Source: Acanthosepion lycidas (taxonomy: Eukaryota; Mollusca; Cephalopoda; Sepiida; Sepiidae). From it: DNA of 64,000 bases. Each line of letters begins with the position of its first letter. Position 1 is the first letter of the stretch. The stretch covers positions 77,827,643-77,891,642 of the forward strand of contig OZ010574.1 of the NCBI GenBank assembly GCA_963932145.1, in the 5' to 3' direction. The translations under genes were made by a program, and so were the position numbers. Under the pieces are notes generated by a model that had not been told where the DNA came from, did no database searches, and worked only from the letters and a program-made list of their open reading frames with translations. Shown piece after piece: positions 31,000-42,356 of the stretch.

Positions 31000-32640
31000 A
31001 ATTATTCAAAAGAATTTCCTCATCTTTCTGGTTCTGATAAACTTTGAGTGAACACAGAAACCAATGAACAGATTTTTGTGACAAGTCAACAATATTTTTA
31101 AGGTTTTCTTCAATGCGCCGTGTCTCTTCAGGCTTTTGTCGCTCTTAATAAATTCTGTCTTTTTGTTATTTCTACTAAACCGTGATCCGCCATTCATTTA
31201 CTCAAGCTCGCTAGGTAGGTTAAGCATTGTTTTCTCTTGCCTTCTGTCTTGTGAGTATCAAATTTCCCAAGCCCACTGTCCTCATTATGAGCCCTGAAAA
31301 TGTCAACTATCACTTTCTGATGTTGTGTCCTTATTGTTTCCATTTTCTTTAAACCTTCGTCGTTGCTAAAATGTTTGGCCCATAGTAGAACCACATGTCT
31401 GTTGCCTTATATCTCTTCTTCATCTGTGTGCAGCTTGTCCAGCATTCACTGCCATATACGAGGTATATTACGTAACAGTTCAGTAGTCGTTTCTTTATTT
31501 CTAACTTAACATTTCAGTAAGCTTGTTTCTAACGACGTTTTTTTGTGTTTTTAATACTTTGCTTAGCTTTTGGAAGGCATCTTTGGCTATCCAAACTTGC
31601 CTTCGGATTTCCGTGTTGTACAATCCATTCTCTATTAAAATAATTCCTAGATAATTAATTTGTTGTACTTATTTGATTTTGGTATTTCCAGTTTGTAATT
31701 TTGATAATAACTATTCATACTATCTTCTTGCAATTGATGATGAGTCCCTTCTTCTCACTTTCCTCCATAAACTTCTTGCACTTTCTTTTCTGTGTCTGCT
31801 ATAAACACTGTGTCATCTGTATATATGTTGTTAAGATTGTAGCCGTCAATAAAGAATACTAGTAGGACTTCTAATTCTCTCAGAATTATCTCACAGTAAA
31901 GGTTGAATAAGTCCGGTGAGAAAACTCATCTTTCTCATACACCCTTTTCTATTTTTGTATATTTACTGAATTCATTTTTTATCCGTATGCAGGCGGTTTG
32001 CTGCTAGTATAGATTCTGGATTATGCTAATAAACTTCTCAAACATGTCAAAAACACAAAATGCAAAACAAAAAGAAAACACGAAAAAAGAAAAGAAAAAA
32101 GAAAAGAAAAACAAAGGAGAAAAAAAAACAACAGATAATATGTCGAATTATTTTGGATAGAACTATGGAAAGGCTGGTTGTTCCAATTTTAAAAAATCGT
32201 TTTTAATTCTCTTTAGTTTCTTTATTTACTCCAGACTTAAAAGCGGATATTTTTGTCTCGTTGATGCTATCTTATTTTACGTCATTGTCAATACATTTCT
32301 GAAATTATCAAAATATGATTCACCATTCGACTGTGATAATGTTTTGAAAGCTTTTGCTTCCAGCAATTGTCTGTAATTGTTTTTAATCTACCATCGTTAT
32401 CCTTGTACCAAACTTATCAAAAGATAATACTAATTTTGATTTCCCTCTCATACCATATCCTTTTTCACTCACACTACCGCCTTGGGACTGTCTTCTCTTT
32501 GAATATTCTGCATTTCATTTAAACGACATATTTTGTCACTTTATTTTCCGAACTTTCTCCGTTTATCAACCCATCTCGGGCCCCAACCTCGAACTAAATC
32601 TGAACTGCTGAGTCTAAACTTAAATGGTACTTGTTTGATT
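31000..32640 (-). pseudogene. RTE-like LINE copy 2 (family R)
   Basis: Minus strand, 5' to 3': a block (32640-32140) matching 26470-26920 of copy 1, then a pyrimidine-rich stretch, then the RT domain. At 31990-31900 it reads 'MNSVNIQK'-like and GVRxG sequence. At 31825-31795 the frame reads DDTVFIADTEKKVQE, the YADD-type catalytic box followed by its usual continuation. The C-terminus is at 31394-31006: 'LWAKHFSNDEGLKKMETIRT' (WTEHVSNxEVLxxMxT in the family), 'KQCLTYLASLSK' (ITYLxSLSxWM) and then 'SLKRHGALKKTL'. Stops and shifts are frequent. Orientation is opposite to copy 1, so 26470-32640 forms a second inverted pair around the mariner-like element at 30015. Confidence 0.8.
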
Positions 32641-33286
32641 TAACTGAAGTTATGCCCTTGAGAAACGCCGGCAAAGTCATCAGTCGGAAACGATAAGTGA
32701 GACTACTATTTCGCAAAATTAACTATTTCCATGAGGACCAGTTAAATCTGTCTGTTCGAACACGTGGGCTTGATTAGAACTATATATCTAATAATACTAA
32801 GTATCTATAACGAATATACACTATAAAATCAACATAGTGGCTCTACATATAGCGGTAACTATATGTAGATCCACCATAAGCATATTTATTTTGTGTTTTT
32901 TATCAATGGTTTCTATGGAAACAATCAAGGTCCGACATTCATGAGCAAATATGCCTATACTCTGTAGCCCTTGCAAGATCCTATCACAATATATACAATA
33001 TAGAGAGGGTTGGCTTTTGCAGGTAGCTTACAAATTGAATTTAATTTTACTAAAATAAATAAAATTGTTTTTACAGCAATATAAACGTCCACTCCAGAGC
33101 TATAACAAGTAAATCTTTATTGCAGACTGTTACTTAGATGGCGAGATCAGTCCATTACTACCAAGATATTTCTTTTTTAAATTCTGAAAGCAAATTATGC
33201 TCAACATCTTCTTTAACATAAATGCCTGACAAAGGCTAGAATCTTAATACCTCTATTCATTATTACAACATCTGAAAATATGTTAT
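32641..33286. other. No gene; one short hairpin
   Basis: No coding region. GTGGCTCTACATATA (32837-32851) and TATATGTAGATCCAC (32860-32874) form a 15-bp inverted repeat with one mismatch around an 8-nt loop. Confidence 0.6.
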
Positions 33287-33614
33287 TTATAAGAATATGA
33301 TATTGAAATAATAATAATAATAGAGAGGGCAAACAATGTTAAAGAATGGTATAGATAATAGAACATTAAACACAGAAATTTGAAACAAATGCATGTGGGC
33401 AAAAAAGGGATGGCTCGACGAAAATTGTTTACAGATAGAAATAGTAAGCGTTATAGACAAGGTAAGTGTGCACAAAAGAATCAGGGAATTAACAGGAAAT
33501 AATGCAGTTGACAAAAATACATAAAATCAGTAAGTCGCAATTGTGTGGGTCACATAATGAAGAAAGTTTATAAAATTTGATACTCACATGAGAGAGAGAC
33601 GACAGAGGAAGTAA

Positions 33615-33653
33615 TAAAGGTCTGTAAAAATGAAAATACTTTTGAACATACTA

Positions 33654-33706
<53 letters not shown>

Positions 33707-33786
33707 TAGTGAAATTATAGATAACCTTTAGATGTTTAGATAAAATAAGCTTTGGAGTAAAGGTCTGTAAAAATGAAAATACTTTT
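33615..33786. repeat. 29-bp direct repeats flanking an (AAT)n array
   Basis: TAAAGGTCTGTAAAAATGAA begins an identical 29-bp segment at 33615-33643 and 33758-33786. Between them lies an (AAT)n trinucleotide array (about 33655-33706). A target-site duplication around an inserted element or replication slippage could explain this. Confidence 0.9.
33655..33706. repeat. (AAT)n microsatellite
   Basis: About 17 uninterrupted TAA units. Confidence 0.97.
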
Positions 33787-34189
33787 AATCCATCTGAATA
33801 CCGGTCTCATAAAGTTATTCTGTGTAGAGTAAGTAAAACAGAAGAAAAAATCAAATCCAAATTACAACTTTGCAATCTTTCATTTGGAAAACGCATGAAC
33901 AGACTTCTCCCTGCATTGGTGTCTACTGAAAATATGATAATCTTCAGATGGTTTTGTCAGTAAAGGGACGTAATATTGGATTGGTTAGTCTCATGCACTT
34001 CAACGTTACTCCGTAGGTTCTCGGCTGTCAGTCCGTCCGCTCGAACAAGGATCTACTATTAGATTTCTCGACTAAAATGTCTTTTGACTAACATGCTACG
34101 ATGTTTGAAGTAGAGTGGGTAAATGAGAATTGGAAAACCACTCCCGTAATTATCATATTTGATGACGTATAATAGAGGTGGCCAAACGT

Positions 34190-34480
34190 GTTTTAATATA
34201 AGAACTCTCTACAACAAACAAGATTTTCACAGTCACAAAACATTAACATTTCTTCGTAAATTTTTAGATGCTGTCTGAATTTCTGGGATAAGCAGGCGTT
34301 ATCATTTTTACATGTAGAGTAATTGTCCTTATGTTTGTTGATTTTATCACAATGTTTCGGGCGTTGTACACTCCAGGTTTCATCAGGTATATGTCGATCC
34401 GGATAACCTACTCGGTATTTCGAATTGAACCAGTCTACGGAGGTAGATTGTTCTTGTTTCACTGCCCATGTTTCAGGATA
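34190..34480. repeat. SINE-like dispersed repeat copy
   Basis: From about 34330, the order ATCACAATGTTTCGGGCGTT, GTACACTCCAGG, TTTCATCAGG and TATTTCGAATTGAACC follows the repeat at 46345-46590 and 54290-54370. The minus strand has CTGATGA (34386-34380) and GAAAC (34358) positioned as in the hammerhead-like motifs elsewhere, but the stem between is poorly paired here. The 149-codon plus frame at 34331-34780 is a chance frame across it. Confidence 0.55.
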
Positions 34481-34599
34481 TCTCGTCTAGTTCTTATTTA
34501 TAGCTCAGTTATTATAAGTTATTGCTCACCACGTTTCTTATTTATTAATGCCCAGGAATTGAACTCACAATTACTATGTCACCAAGCTCACGAACTAAC

Positions 34600-34840
34600 A
34601 CTACGATATTGGTCACGTGGAACAATTTTCTGTGAAGAACTTAGAGCCTTAAACTTAACTTGTCTGCTAATGAGTTCTGCTGCTTCTTGCCATGCTTGTC
34701 TGCACTCACTGAATATTTTCTCTTTTGTTAGAGTTGGTGGAGACCGGGTGGTACTAAAGAGAAGCTTCAGTCAGGCATAAACCCTTTCCCTTGAGTGGCT
34801 CGGGCCTTGTATTTGGTCAACATTTAATGAAAAAATAAAA
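34600..34840 (+). pseudogene. LINE family K 3' tail
   Basis: The terminal phrase CCCTTGAGTGGCTCGGGCCT followed by TTGTATTTGG and an A-rich tail matches the 3' end of the family K tail at 1600-1640 (CTCGAGTGGCTACGGGGCCTTG) and at 44620. Coding motifs are not clearly visible. The tail ends in (A/C)-rich AAACAAAAAC repeats. Confidence 0.45.
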
Positions 34841-35929
34841 ACAAATAAAAAAACAAAAACAAAAACAAAAAAAACAAACAACAAAATAGAATGTCATAAT
34901 TGTAAGTTTTAATCTCCTTCAACTATTCAGTTTCTTGTCATCAACAAATTGAAATTGGAGTTTCTGACTAAAACAGTGCAAATTTGAACACATGAATATA
35001 GAGTTCGCATAAATGGAGTTTAACAAACACACGACAAAGTCCTTTAAAAGAATCGTTAGAATAACAATAATAATGAGTATCTTTGAAGCTAAAATGCTTT
35101 ATTGAATTTTGTTACTATCAGTTCTGATCTGGTGTAACTGAATAAGATAATCACTTTTTTCTTCAACTTTAAATAATGTTATAACTTAATACAAGTTTCT
35201 GCTTAAACATTTTCTCGGCCTTTTGCATGTGCTTTCAAAACTTGGCGTTAGAAGACAAAAGACAAATGGCTTAAATTTTCTCAGCTTCGTGTAGATTAAC
35301 AGATTCTTAGACGATCACCAAATCTCAAACCGTAAGTTGTAAAATCTCATTTTTGCACTTAAAGAATGTATTTATTATCATTATGGTTAATAATATTAGT
35401 AATAATAGTAATTAGGAGGAAGCTTAAACTTAAAGTCAGAAAGAGGCTATTGGATTTTCTGGGAAACTTGAGTAATGTCTAGTGGCCCGGATTGAGGAAT
35501 TCCAGTCGTGTTCGTTATATTCACTTAGATCAAAATAGACATGGGCAAGGTATGAACCCATCTCTTCTCCCCTCATGGTAAAGAGAAGAACAGATTGTTT
35601 CTTATAGGCTCTGAATTCAAAACCTGAGTGGTCGGTCGGTGTAACTGGTAAGTGGAAACTCGGTAGCACAAAAAAGTACAAGGGCGGATGAACTCCTCAA
35701 ACGGTCATTCACCCTAACTACGGATTAAATAGCCTCACCAACTGGCAAAGCGTGGTGTGAAGACATAGCCAATCAGGGAGAGGTTCCTTCAACAGGATAT
35801 TGGAGCACTGGATTTGGATTAATGAGGAAAGAAGGCTTTGAGAATTTAACACACACAGAACACTGAAGGCAAAAGAGTCAGGGAAAACAACATGTAACAA
35901 TGATTTTGTGTGAATCGGTGGCAGAACAA
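34841..35929. other. No recognisable gene
   Basis: A-rich low complexity (34835-34885) followed by AT-rich DNA. A GGTCGGTGTAACTGGTAAGTGG stretch near 35634 is weakly tRNA-like but not supported. Confidence 0.4.
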
Positions 35930-36050
35930 GGATAAAGTGGGAGGTTAAAGAGATAAAAGTTACTTAGAGCAATAAAAGAAAGGAAAATGTGGAGAACCAT
36001 GACTTCCCACGTTTTGAAGAGATACGACCCGCAAAAGAAGTAGGCGTATA
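35930..36050 (+). pseudogene. RTE-like LINE C-terminal tail (family R)
   Basis: The plus strand reads 'LRAIKERKMWRTMTSHVLKR' (about 35965-36030), matching the family R terminus (LxRAxKDRxLWRxMIxHVLKGHGT). Short remnant, frame open over about 30 codons only. The minus-strand frames here are shadows. Confidence 0.55.
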
Positions 36051-37079
36051 AGTAATAATAATATGACAAAAGACATCTAGGAGATGAGGAGAGTCTTTTT
36101 GCCAAGGTCGTTTTCTATGACTTTTATATAGCTGTACAGAGGACATCTAAAGTGAGATACAGGATTACTGATCCCTGGACGCAAACGTAAGCGCAATTTA
36201 AAAGTCAATTAGCTCAGGAAGTTTGATATCCTTCTCGAAAATAATAAATGTTTATTTGGAAGCATAAAAGGAGACACGCTATCAATGAATACTGGAATAA
36301 TGGGCATTGATTCGCCAGGAAACGGTCAAGTAGCTTTGATTCGGCCGGCAAACAGGGAATATGAGCACAAGCCAAAAGCCGTTCTTTATAAATAAAAATA
36401 AAATGCCAGATCAGATTTAAATCAAATCGTACATATAACTGCCCCGGAAAGAAGATGAAGGGAGAGTGAAAAAAATACTTAGACGATGCCTGAGAACTTA
36501 TAAAAACAACAACCATACAACAGTGACGGGTAGATACTGTTCATAATCATTAGCGATCGATGAACTAGCGAATCGATAAGAGAAAATTTTGAGACTTGAT
36601 ATATGTGAAAATAACGAGGAGGTTGCTGGGGATTTTAAAACATTTCTCATTCCGTCAACAACAATCAGCAGATGCTTCAGGTGTGAAGTTAATAACATCG
36701 GTATAATAACTCATACAATTTGATCTCACTTTATGTATTAGTGAAAGACACTAGATATTGTTGGAATGAATGTTCAAAGTGTTTAAAAGTAACAAACTTA
36801 AAAATTATCTCCACTTTGTTCGAGAGCTGGAAAAATGCGTAAGACGAAAATAGCGATTGCACCTTTTATAACGTTTGCATTTGGAACTGTGTAAAAAAAA
36901 TTAAAACAAGCAAAAGCAACAACAAAAATCAGTCTTTCAAAGATGTTCCAAGAGAGAATCAAAATCATTAGGACAAAGAGATTGCTAAAAGCACCAGGAA
37001 TAACGAGGAGGTATGATGTCACTTAATTCGTGTAAGCCGCTACCCAGATACGATTGGGTTTAAAAGTAAACATGATAAA
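36051..37079. other. No recognisable gene
   Basis: AT-rich DNA without recognisable coding or RNA content. Minus-strand frames of 60-100 codons lack known motifs. Confidence 0.4.
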
Positions 37080-37680
37080 TGATTAAGCAGATGACACTGT
37101 GTTGATTAATGACTCAGAAAGAAAAATACAGGATCTTTTAAACAGGGTAGTAGAAGAAAGTAAGAAAAAAGATGCGAGTTACAAATTGAAGATGTCAACA
37201 TCAAGCAGGTAAATATCTGGGAAGTGTTTTATTAGAGTATGGAAAATTGAGGCACCAAGATTCGAACATGCACTGAATTAGCAAAAGAAGCATTCCAAAA
37301 GTGCTGAAAAATGGCAAAATTTCGTTAGGTACAAAAACAAATAGCTGGATTGCTATGCGATATCCATTGTCTTATATGGACGAGGAAAAAATAGAGGCAA
37401 CAGAAATATGGCACTACAAAGGAATATTAAGTGAGTAAGAAGGAAGTCTTGAAGAAAATGGCAACAGAAAGAACAATTTCACTCAGAATTAGGAAAGGAC
37501 AGTTGAAATTCTTTGGACATATAATGAGGAAGGAGGTCTTGGCATATTGAGGGCAAGAGAGATAGTGGAAGGCAGCGAACCATTGCCTGAAGAGCTTGTG
37601 TGAATAGACGGCGGTACGGTAGATGAGGTGGGGGCCTTAGTAAAGAGAGAAAAACTTTGTCGCTTTTTAAGATCAATACG
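37080..37680 (+). pseudogene. RTE-like LINE copy 3 (family R)
   Basis: The plus strand begins with GCAGATGACACTGTG (ADDTV, the RT catalytic box, about 37087) and continues 'LLNRVVEESKKK'. At about 37370-37500 it has the C-terminal blocks: 'EATEIWHYKG', 'LKKMATERTI' and 'RIRKGQLKFFGHIMRKE' (about 37484-37535). The usual family sequence is ExWxxRR…LRxMxTxRxLxxxIRKRQLxFLGHxMRKE. It decays after about 37560. Frameshifts and stops are present. The two minus-strand frames at 37479-37686 are shadows. Confidence 0.75.
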
Positions 37681-38413
37681 CTTCACTTATTCTAACTGAT
37701 TATCACATCTTACCAGAACTTTTATTTTGAATTGTTCTTACAAAAAAAAAAGTTAATCATTGATAAAGTCCTTAATTAAAAGCAGCGTGGGAAGTGAGAA
37801 GCCGACACAGAGATACGTTGGGTGCTTTGGGAATGAATCACACAGATGCACATTCGCGAACAGGATTTCTCTTTATGTTATAAATATGTCTTATTCGATT
37901 TTCTTTATCGATCTTTTTTCATCAGGCTTTAAAGAGGCTGATCACAGGAAATGACATTATGACATGAAATAACGGCATCGGCGAACCGAGTTCGTATTTC
38001 ACTTCAGGCTATTTTTTTTGGTGAAAGGGCATGACCTCACTTCTTTCTGTGTCCAGACACGTCGCGAGACATATTGAAAAAAAGTATTATCACTAGTATA
38101 GGTGAAGAAAAGAGTGGATAAATGTGCACATGGCAAAATCACTTCTGCCATAATTACTTTATCGGAGGGCTGTGACCTCTATAATTAATCTTGGCAGGTT
38201 TCAATCAAACAGACTTTTTGGTTGACACCAAAATTAACAACAGTAAAAGACAGACATATTTAGGATTTCGGTAAATGTTTATAGATTTTGGTTTGTGGGA
38301 TAGTGTCATTGGCGCGAAAAGGATCATGGTAAAGAAAAAGAAAGAAATGAACGCAAGATTGTTACCACAGGGTGCCGTCTACCACATCCTGGCGGAATTT
38401 GTAGATGGTAATT
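37681..38413. other. No recognisable gene
   Basis: AT-rich DNA. The 64- and 69-codon plus-strand frames lack recognisable motifs. Confidence 0.4.
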
Positions 38414-38441
38414 ATGATGATGCTGCTGCTGATGATGATGA

Positions 38442-38476
<35 letters not shown>

Positions 38477-38477
38477 T
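38414..38477. repeat. Compound (GAT/GCT)n(TG)n(AG)n microsatellite
   Basis: Trinucleotide GATGATGCTGCT units pass into TG and then AG dinucleotides. Confidence 0.95.
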
Positions 38478-39189
38478 TAGATGATATTTTGGGGTTCTGG
38501 CAGTAAATTGGCTTCGAGAGAATGAGTATATATCAAAATGTTTTGGGGAAAATGATGATTACATTGACAGTCACACACGTCCGTAAATACAGTGGAATAT
38601 ACAGAATGATACAACTCTATAACACGTTCAATTCTGACTGAGTGTCCCATACTTATGGCCTTATGCCAGACTAAACCTGTGCATGTCCGAGTTATAGATA
38701 ACTATAGGTACCTCGTGTGACAATGAACCTCGCTGTGAAGTTATAGTTAGCAAAGATCATTTACTAGATAATCACTATTATATATCAGGTTCTATCCTCA
38801 CTGGAGAACACAGCCTTGTACCAAACTCATCTAAATAAATACAAACACATCGATGGACAATGGGTGAAAATAGTGTTTGAGCCACTGATTTAGATAAAAA
38901 TCAAGCAAATACAGAATTTTTTTTATAATAAATCAAGTAACTTCAAGAAAGCATTTTGAAACAACCTAAAAATTTAACTAGAGCCTTGTTTTGACGTCTA
39001 ACTTTTAATCGTTTCAAATTTGACAAAAATTCTTTTAAGCAAATTAGAGTTTTATGTGATTTGCATAATAACTTCAGACGGACTGTAAATATCTTAGAAG
39101 AAAGAAGACAGAAATCGTGACACCAAAATCTGAAGAACTGCGAAAAAATGCTGTCCATAAAATTGAAAAAAATACTCCCCACAAAAGGG
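38478..39189. other. No recognisable gene
   Basis: AT-rich DNA ending in a poly-G run (39187-39196). The minus-strand frame 38943-39302 overlaps the RTE copy and is a shadow. Confidence 0.4.
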
Positions 39190-40070
39190 GGGGGGGAAAT
39201 GAAGTAATAGGAAAATTTCGTTAGATACAAAAGAAAGAGTGCTGAACAGTTATGTAATAGCAATCCTTCCATATGGTATGGGTTGCTGGACAATTTCTTC
39301 ACAGATTAAGAGGAAACTTCTGTCAATAGAGACGTGGTTCTTAAGAAAAATGTTGAGAATATCAGGAACCTGTGAATAATGAGGAAGCTTTAAGGAAAAT
39401 GTCAACCAAAAGGATACTTTACGTGGAATCAGAAAGAGACAGTTAAAATTTCAAGATCATTTATATGTCTGCCATTCATATATGCATTGAATATTGCTGT
39501 TACATCTGGTCTGGTATTTCTTGTACGTATGTAGAGATTTTTGACCACATCCAAAGAAGAATCTGCTACATTATAGGTCTTAGCCTGGTTATTTGGCTTC
39601 AGTCACAATCTCATCGCCGTAACGCAATGCTAGATTGGCAGCTAGGTCTTATAATTTCCTTGTTGAAATTGCTAGTTGCAATAGTTTCTTCTACCGCACT
39701 TCTCGTTTGTGGGACTTTTATCTGGTTCTTGATTTCCTATCAACTACAAAAATTTAAAACAATGTCAATTATTTTCTGTTTCTTTGAATCCTGTCGTTTT
39801 TTCCCTCTGTTTCTTTCGCTCTCAGTAACGTTTACTTTTGACTTGCTTGTGGTGAAATCATAAAAGAACATAATTAGGAAAGAGGGCTTGGAGAATTCGA
39901 TATTCATTGGGTGCAAAAGGAGCAGGCTAAAACATTACTTAATATACCCACCTACTTTGTATGATGGATAGCAGATTAGAAACAGAAACTGGTGGGGTTA
40001 ATAAGGGAATAAACATTGCTACGAGCTACAAATTCTTTAAAACAAATGTCTAAGTAGGTATCTGCTTCGA
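39190..40070 (+). pseudogene. RTE-like LINE copy 4 (family R), split by a J insertion
   Basis: The left part (39190-39457) reads 'KISLDTKERVLNSYVIAILP', 'YGMGCWTISSQIKRKL', 'IETWFLRKMLRIS' and 'GIRKRQLKFQ', the region from the thumb to the IRKRQLxFLGH block. Sequence then changes abruptly to a family J tail. At 39863 the R frame resumes at the point where it left off: HNxxKEGLENS, then 'IHWVQKEQAK', corresponding to the GHIMRKEGLEN block. The tail continues to about 40070. This shows a J tail inserted into an existing R copy. Confidence 0.8.
39458..39862 (+). pseudogene. LINE family J tail nested in family R
   Basis: The frame 39465-39863 starts 'MSAIHICIEYCCYIWSGISC', matching the J block IRPCIEYCCYIWSGAP. 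It then has 'TYVEIFDHIQRRICYIIGLS' and, near 39600, 'QSQSHRRNA'. An internal deletion then skips to the C-terminus ('ALLVCGTFIW'). The 3' end at 39845-39860 is CTTGCTTGTGGTGAAATCAT followed by AAAAG, a variant of the family terminus. The insertion lies exactly at the break in family R. Confidence 0.82.
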
Positions 40071-40637
40071 CTAATAGATAATTAGCAAAGCCACTCAACA
40101 TTTATTTGATGACGGTTTTACTTGGCACAAGCAGCAAATAAAGACCTGACATCATTCTTCGTCAGCGATTGTGACATACCAGTAATGAGACCTTTGTCAA
40201 GCTACCTGGCAAAACATGCCCTATCCTCATAGCAATAATTGGAAAATGAGAAATCAAACTCGACATTTCACTGAGTCTATTCACAATTTGTGAAGCAGCT
40301 GTTGTGTGTCGAACTCTGTACATTAACAATGGTCTGAAAGACTAGCTTTTCAGTCATAAGTTTATATCCCGGCTTCCAAAAGTGGTCGATATCAACGGAA
40401 CTATCCAGAGCTCGACAGATAAAATGTGATGAGTTAGACTAAAATTGACTAAACCATCAACAAACCATCAACAAACCATCAACAAACCATCAACAAACCC
40501 TTAACGACCTTGCTACTGCTCATCTAACACATCCTATCCATTAATGGTATTAAGTAATTCAATAAAAAGGTATATTAAATTGTTTTAATGTGTTTAGTAT
40601 TACCTATATCATTTATGTATTTTTTTATTAGTTAAAT
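40071..40637. other. No gene; contains an 11-bp tandem repeat
   Basis: AT-rich DNA. Four copies of AAACCATCAAC occupy 40451-40494. Confidence 0.6.
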
Positions 40638-40740
40638 GCATACGGCCGTATCACGTTGAAACACCAGTTCTTGTATGATCACTGAAGTTAAGCAACGTCA
40701 ACCTTATGTAGATAGGCGACGGCTTGGGAATACTATGGAG
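40638..40740 (+). pseudogene. 5S rRNA-derived sequence
   Basis: The sequence from GCATACGGCCGTATCACGTT follows the full length of eukaryotic 5S rRNA (TACGGCCATACCACCCTGAA at the start). The internal promoter elements are recognisable: AAGTTAAGCAACGTC against AAGCTAAGCAGGGTC (A box), and GATAGGCGACGGCTTGGGAA followed by TAC against GATGGGAGACCGCCTGGGAA followed by TAC (C box). Scattered substitutions and the missing terminal stem make it a pseudogene or the head of a 5S-derived SINE. A shorter relative is at 4569. Confidence 0.82.
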
Positions 40741-40839
40741 AAAACTGTCCTTTTGCGGGAATGCAGGTCCATGTTTGCCTCCTGCACTATAGCAAATATA
40801 AAACAATTTATATTTTACTTGAATAAAATACTAAAAAAT

Positions 40840-41440
40840 AGAGATATTGACAGGACCACTTCTTCTATGTGCCGTGTCCCTTCAGGATGTTGACGATCAT
40901 AGTTCTCCACAATTTCCTGTCTTTTGTAGCTCAATAAATTTTGTCTTTTTTAACTCTCCTAAACCTTATTCCACCATCGATTTACTCAAGCTTTCTAGGT
41001 AGGTTATAGGTTGTTTCCTCCTTCCCCTCTCGTCTTCAATCTGTCCTGTGAGTATCAAATTTTCCAAGCACTCTTTCATCATCATGTGCACTAGAAATGT
41101 CAACACTTTCTTCCTGATCTTAAATGTCCATTTTGTTTCCATTTTCTTCAAAACTTCATCATTACTCACATGTTCGGTCCATAGTATTTTCAGTATCCTT
41201 CTGTAGAACCACATCTCTGTTGCTTCACGTCTCTTCTTCATCTGTGATGTGATTATCCAGCATTGATTGTCATATAGGAGGATTGATATTACCTAACATT
41301 TCAGTAATCTTTTCTTTGTTTCTAACGAATCTTTCCTGTTTCTTAATATTCTGCTTGGATCCAAAGCATCTTCAGATTTCAGTTTCGCACTTTTACGTTT
41401 TCTGTCAAAACAAATACTTAAGCATGTAATTTCGATCTAA
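40840..41440 (-). pseudogene. RTE-like LINE copy 5 C-terminus (family R)
   Basis: The minus-strand frame 41241-40966 reads 'MKKRREATEMWFYRRILKIL', 'WTEHVSNDEVLKKMETKWTF', 'KKVLTFLVHMMMKECLENLI' and 'KQPITYLESLSKSMVE', the C-terminal thumb and zinc-finger-preceding blocks of an RTE/BovB-like ORF. After the stop, 'GLGELKKTKFIELQK' and a frame-shifted LWRT-like terminus follow to about 40850. This is the longest uninterrupted frame among the R copies, 91 codons, yet it lacks the RT core. Confidence 0.85.
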
Positions 41441-42059
41441 AACTTTTAGGTTCCAGTTGCGTTCTTTAACTACTGAGATATACGTGTCCGTTCATTCAGT
41501 CATCAACCCATCCAAGTGAACTGTTTTGCTCAGCGTTCTTTTTCTCACAATATAATAGCCATTGTTAAGAACGTCAAGAGTCGTTCGCTCTTTGCGTGCG
41601 TTCGGTAGAAAATAAAACAAAACTACTGAAAACGGAAAATGCTGTTTAGTGTATTCACATTTAAATGGATCTACTTGTGAATTCATTATTAATCTGAAGT
41701 GTATTGAAAAAAACGAATACAGAAAAATAAAGAGAAACAAGTATTCCACAAACAAACAGTTATAACGAGAAAAAAAGAAATTACTCTATTGAGATAAATA
41801 TACCGTTGAAAGTATATATTATTGAAAAATCATTAACTCGGGTTTAAGAAAAAATTACGACTGTAGTCAAGTTGCTTACAATATCTACTGCAGACAAAAC
41901 AACGAAATAGAATTCTTTAGATTAAAATGTTTTAATGAAGGCAAAGTATTAAAAGACTCCATTAAACTTTCTATGAGAACGGCGTCTTTTCTATATACAA
42001 AACTAATAATTCAGAGTTGTTTTGCTCAAAAGAATTTTGGTTTATTTTGCTTTTACAGT
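41441..42059. other. No recognisable gene
   Basis: AT-rich DNA without supported features. Confidence 0.45.
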
Positions 42060-42250
42060 AGGACCAAGATATATTGAAGATAACAGGGGCTGAGGGAAAG
42101 GAGCTTGTGCAAATAGTTGTGGGAATATGGAGTTCGAGGGATTCTAAGGGGATGAACATTGCTTAGAGTTACAAAGTATAGGGAAGTTATGGAGAGCCAT
42201 GATCGCCTACATCCTGTGAGGAGACGGCACATAAAAGAAGGAAGTAGTAT
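42060..42250 (+). pseudogene. RTE-like LINE 3' end fragment (family R)
   Basis: In shifting frames the plus strand gives 'GMNIA' and 'LWRAMIAYIL' (about 42190-42225; TTATGGAGAGCCATGATCGC), followed by GGAGACGGCACATAAAAGAA, the end of the family ORF (HGTxKKE). The two minus-strand frames are shadows. Confidence 0.5.
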
Positions 42251-42354
42251 TATCCCCACGCTGTAAAACTATTTGGTATTGAAACCATAGCATCAATACT
42301 TAGCATGTGTGGTTGTGGTTCTACATTCAATAGAGGAGTCTACATAGTGAAGTG

Positions 42355-42356
<2 letters not shown>

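Noticed and set aside
33400..33620. Possible RTE-like fragment (GTGGGTCACATAATGAAGAAAG resembling the GHIMRK block)
   Set aside because: Only one short block matches and the surrounding frames do not, so it was not called as a feature.
34331..34780. 149-codon open frame
   Set aside because: It starts in a SINE-like repeat and runs into a LINE tail; composition and motifs give no sign of a real protein.
40451..40494. CRISPR-like short regular repeat
   Set aside because: Four 11-bp units without spacers in a eukaryotic context; it is a simple tandem repeat.
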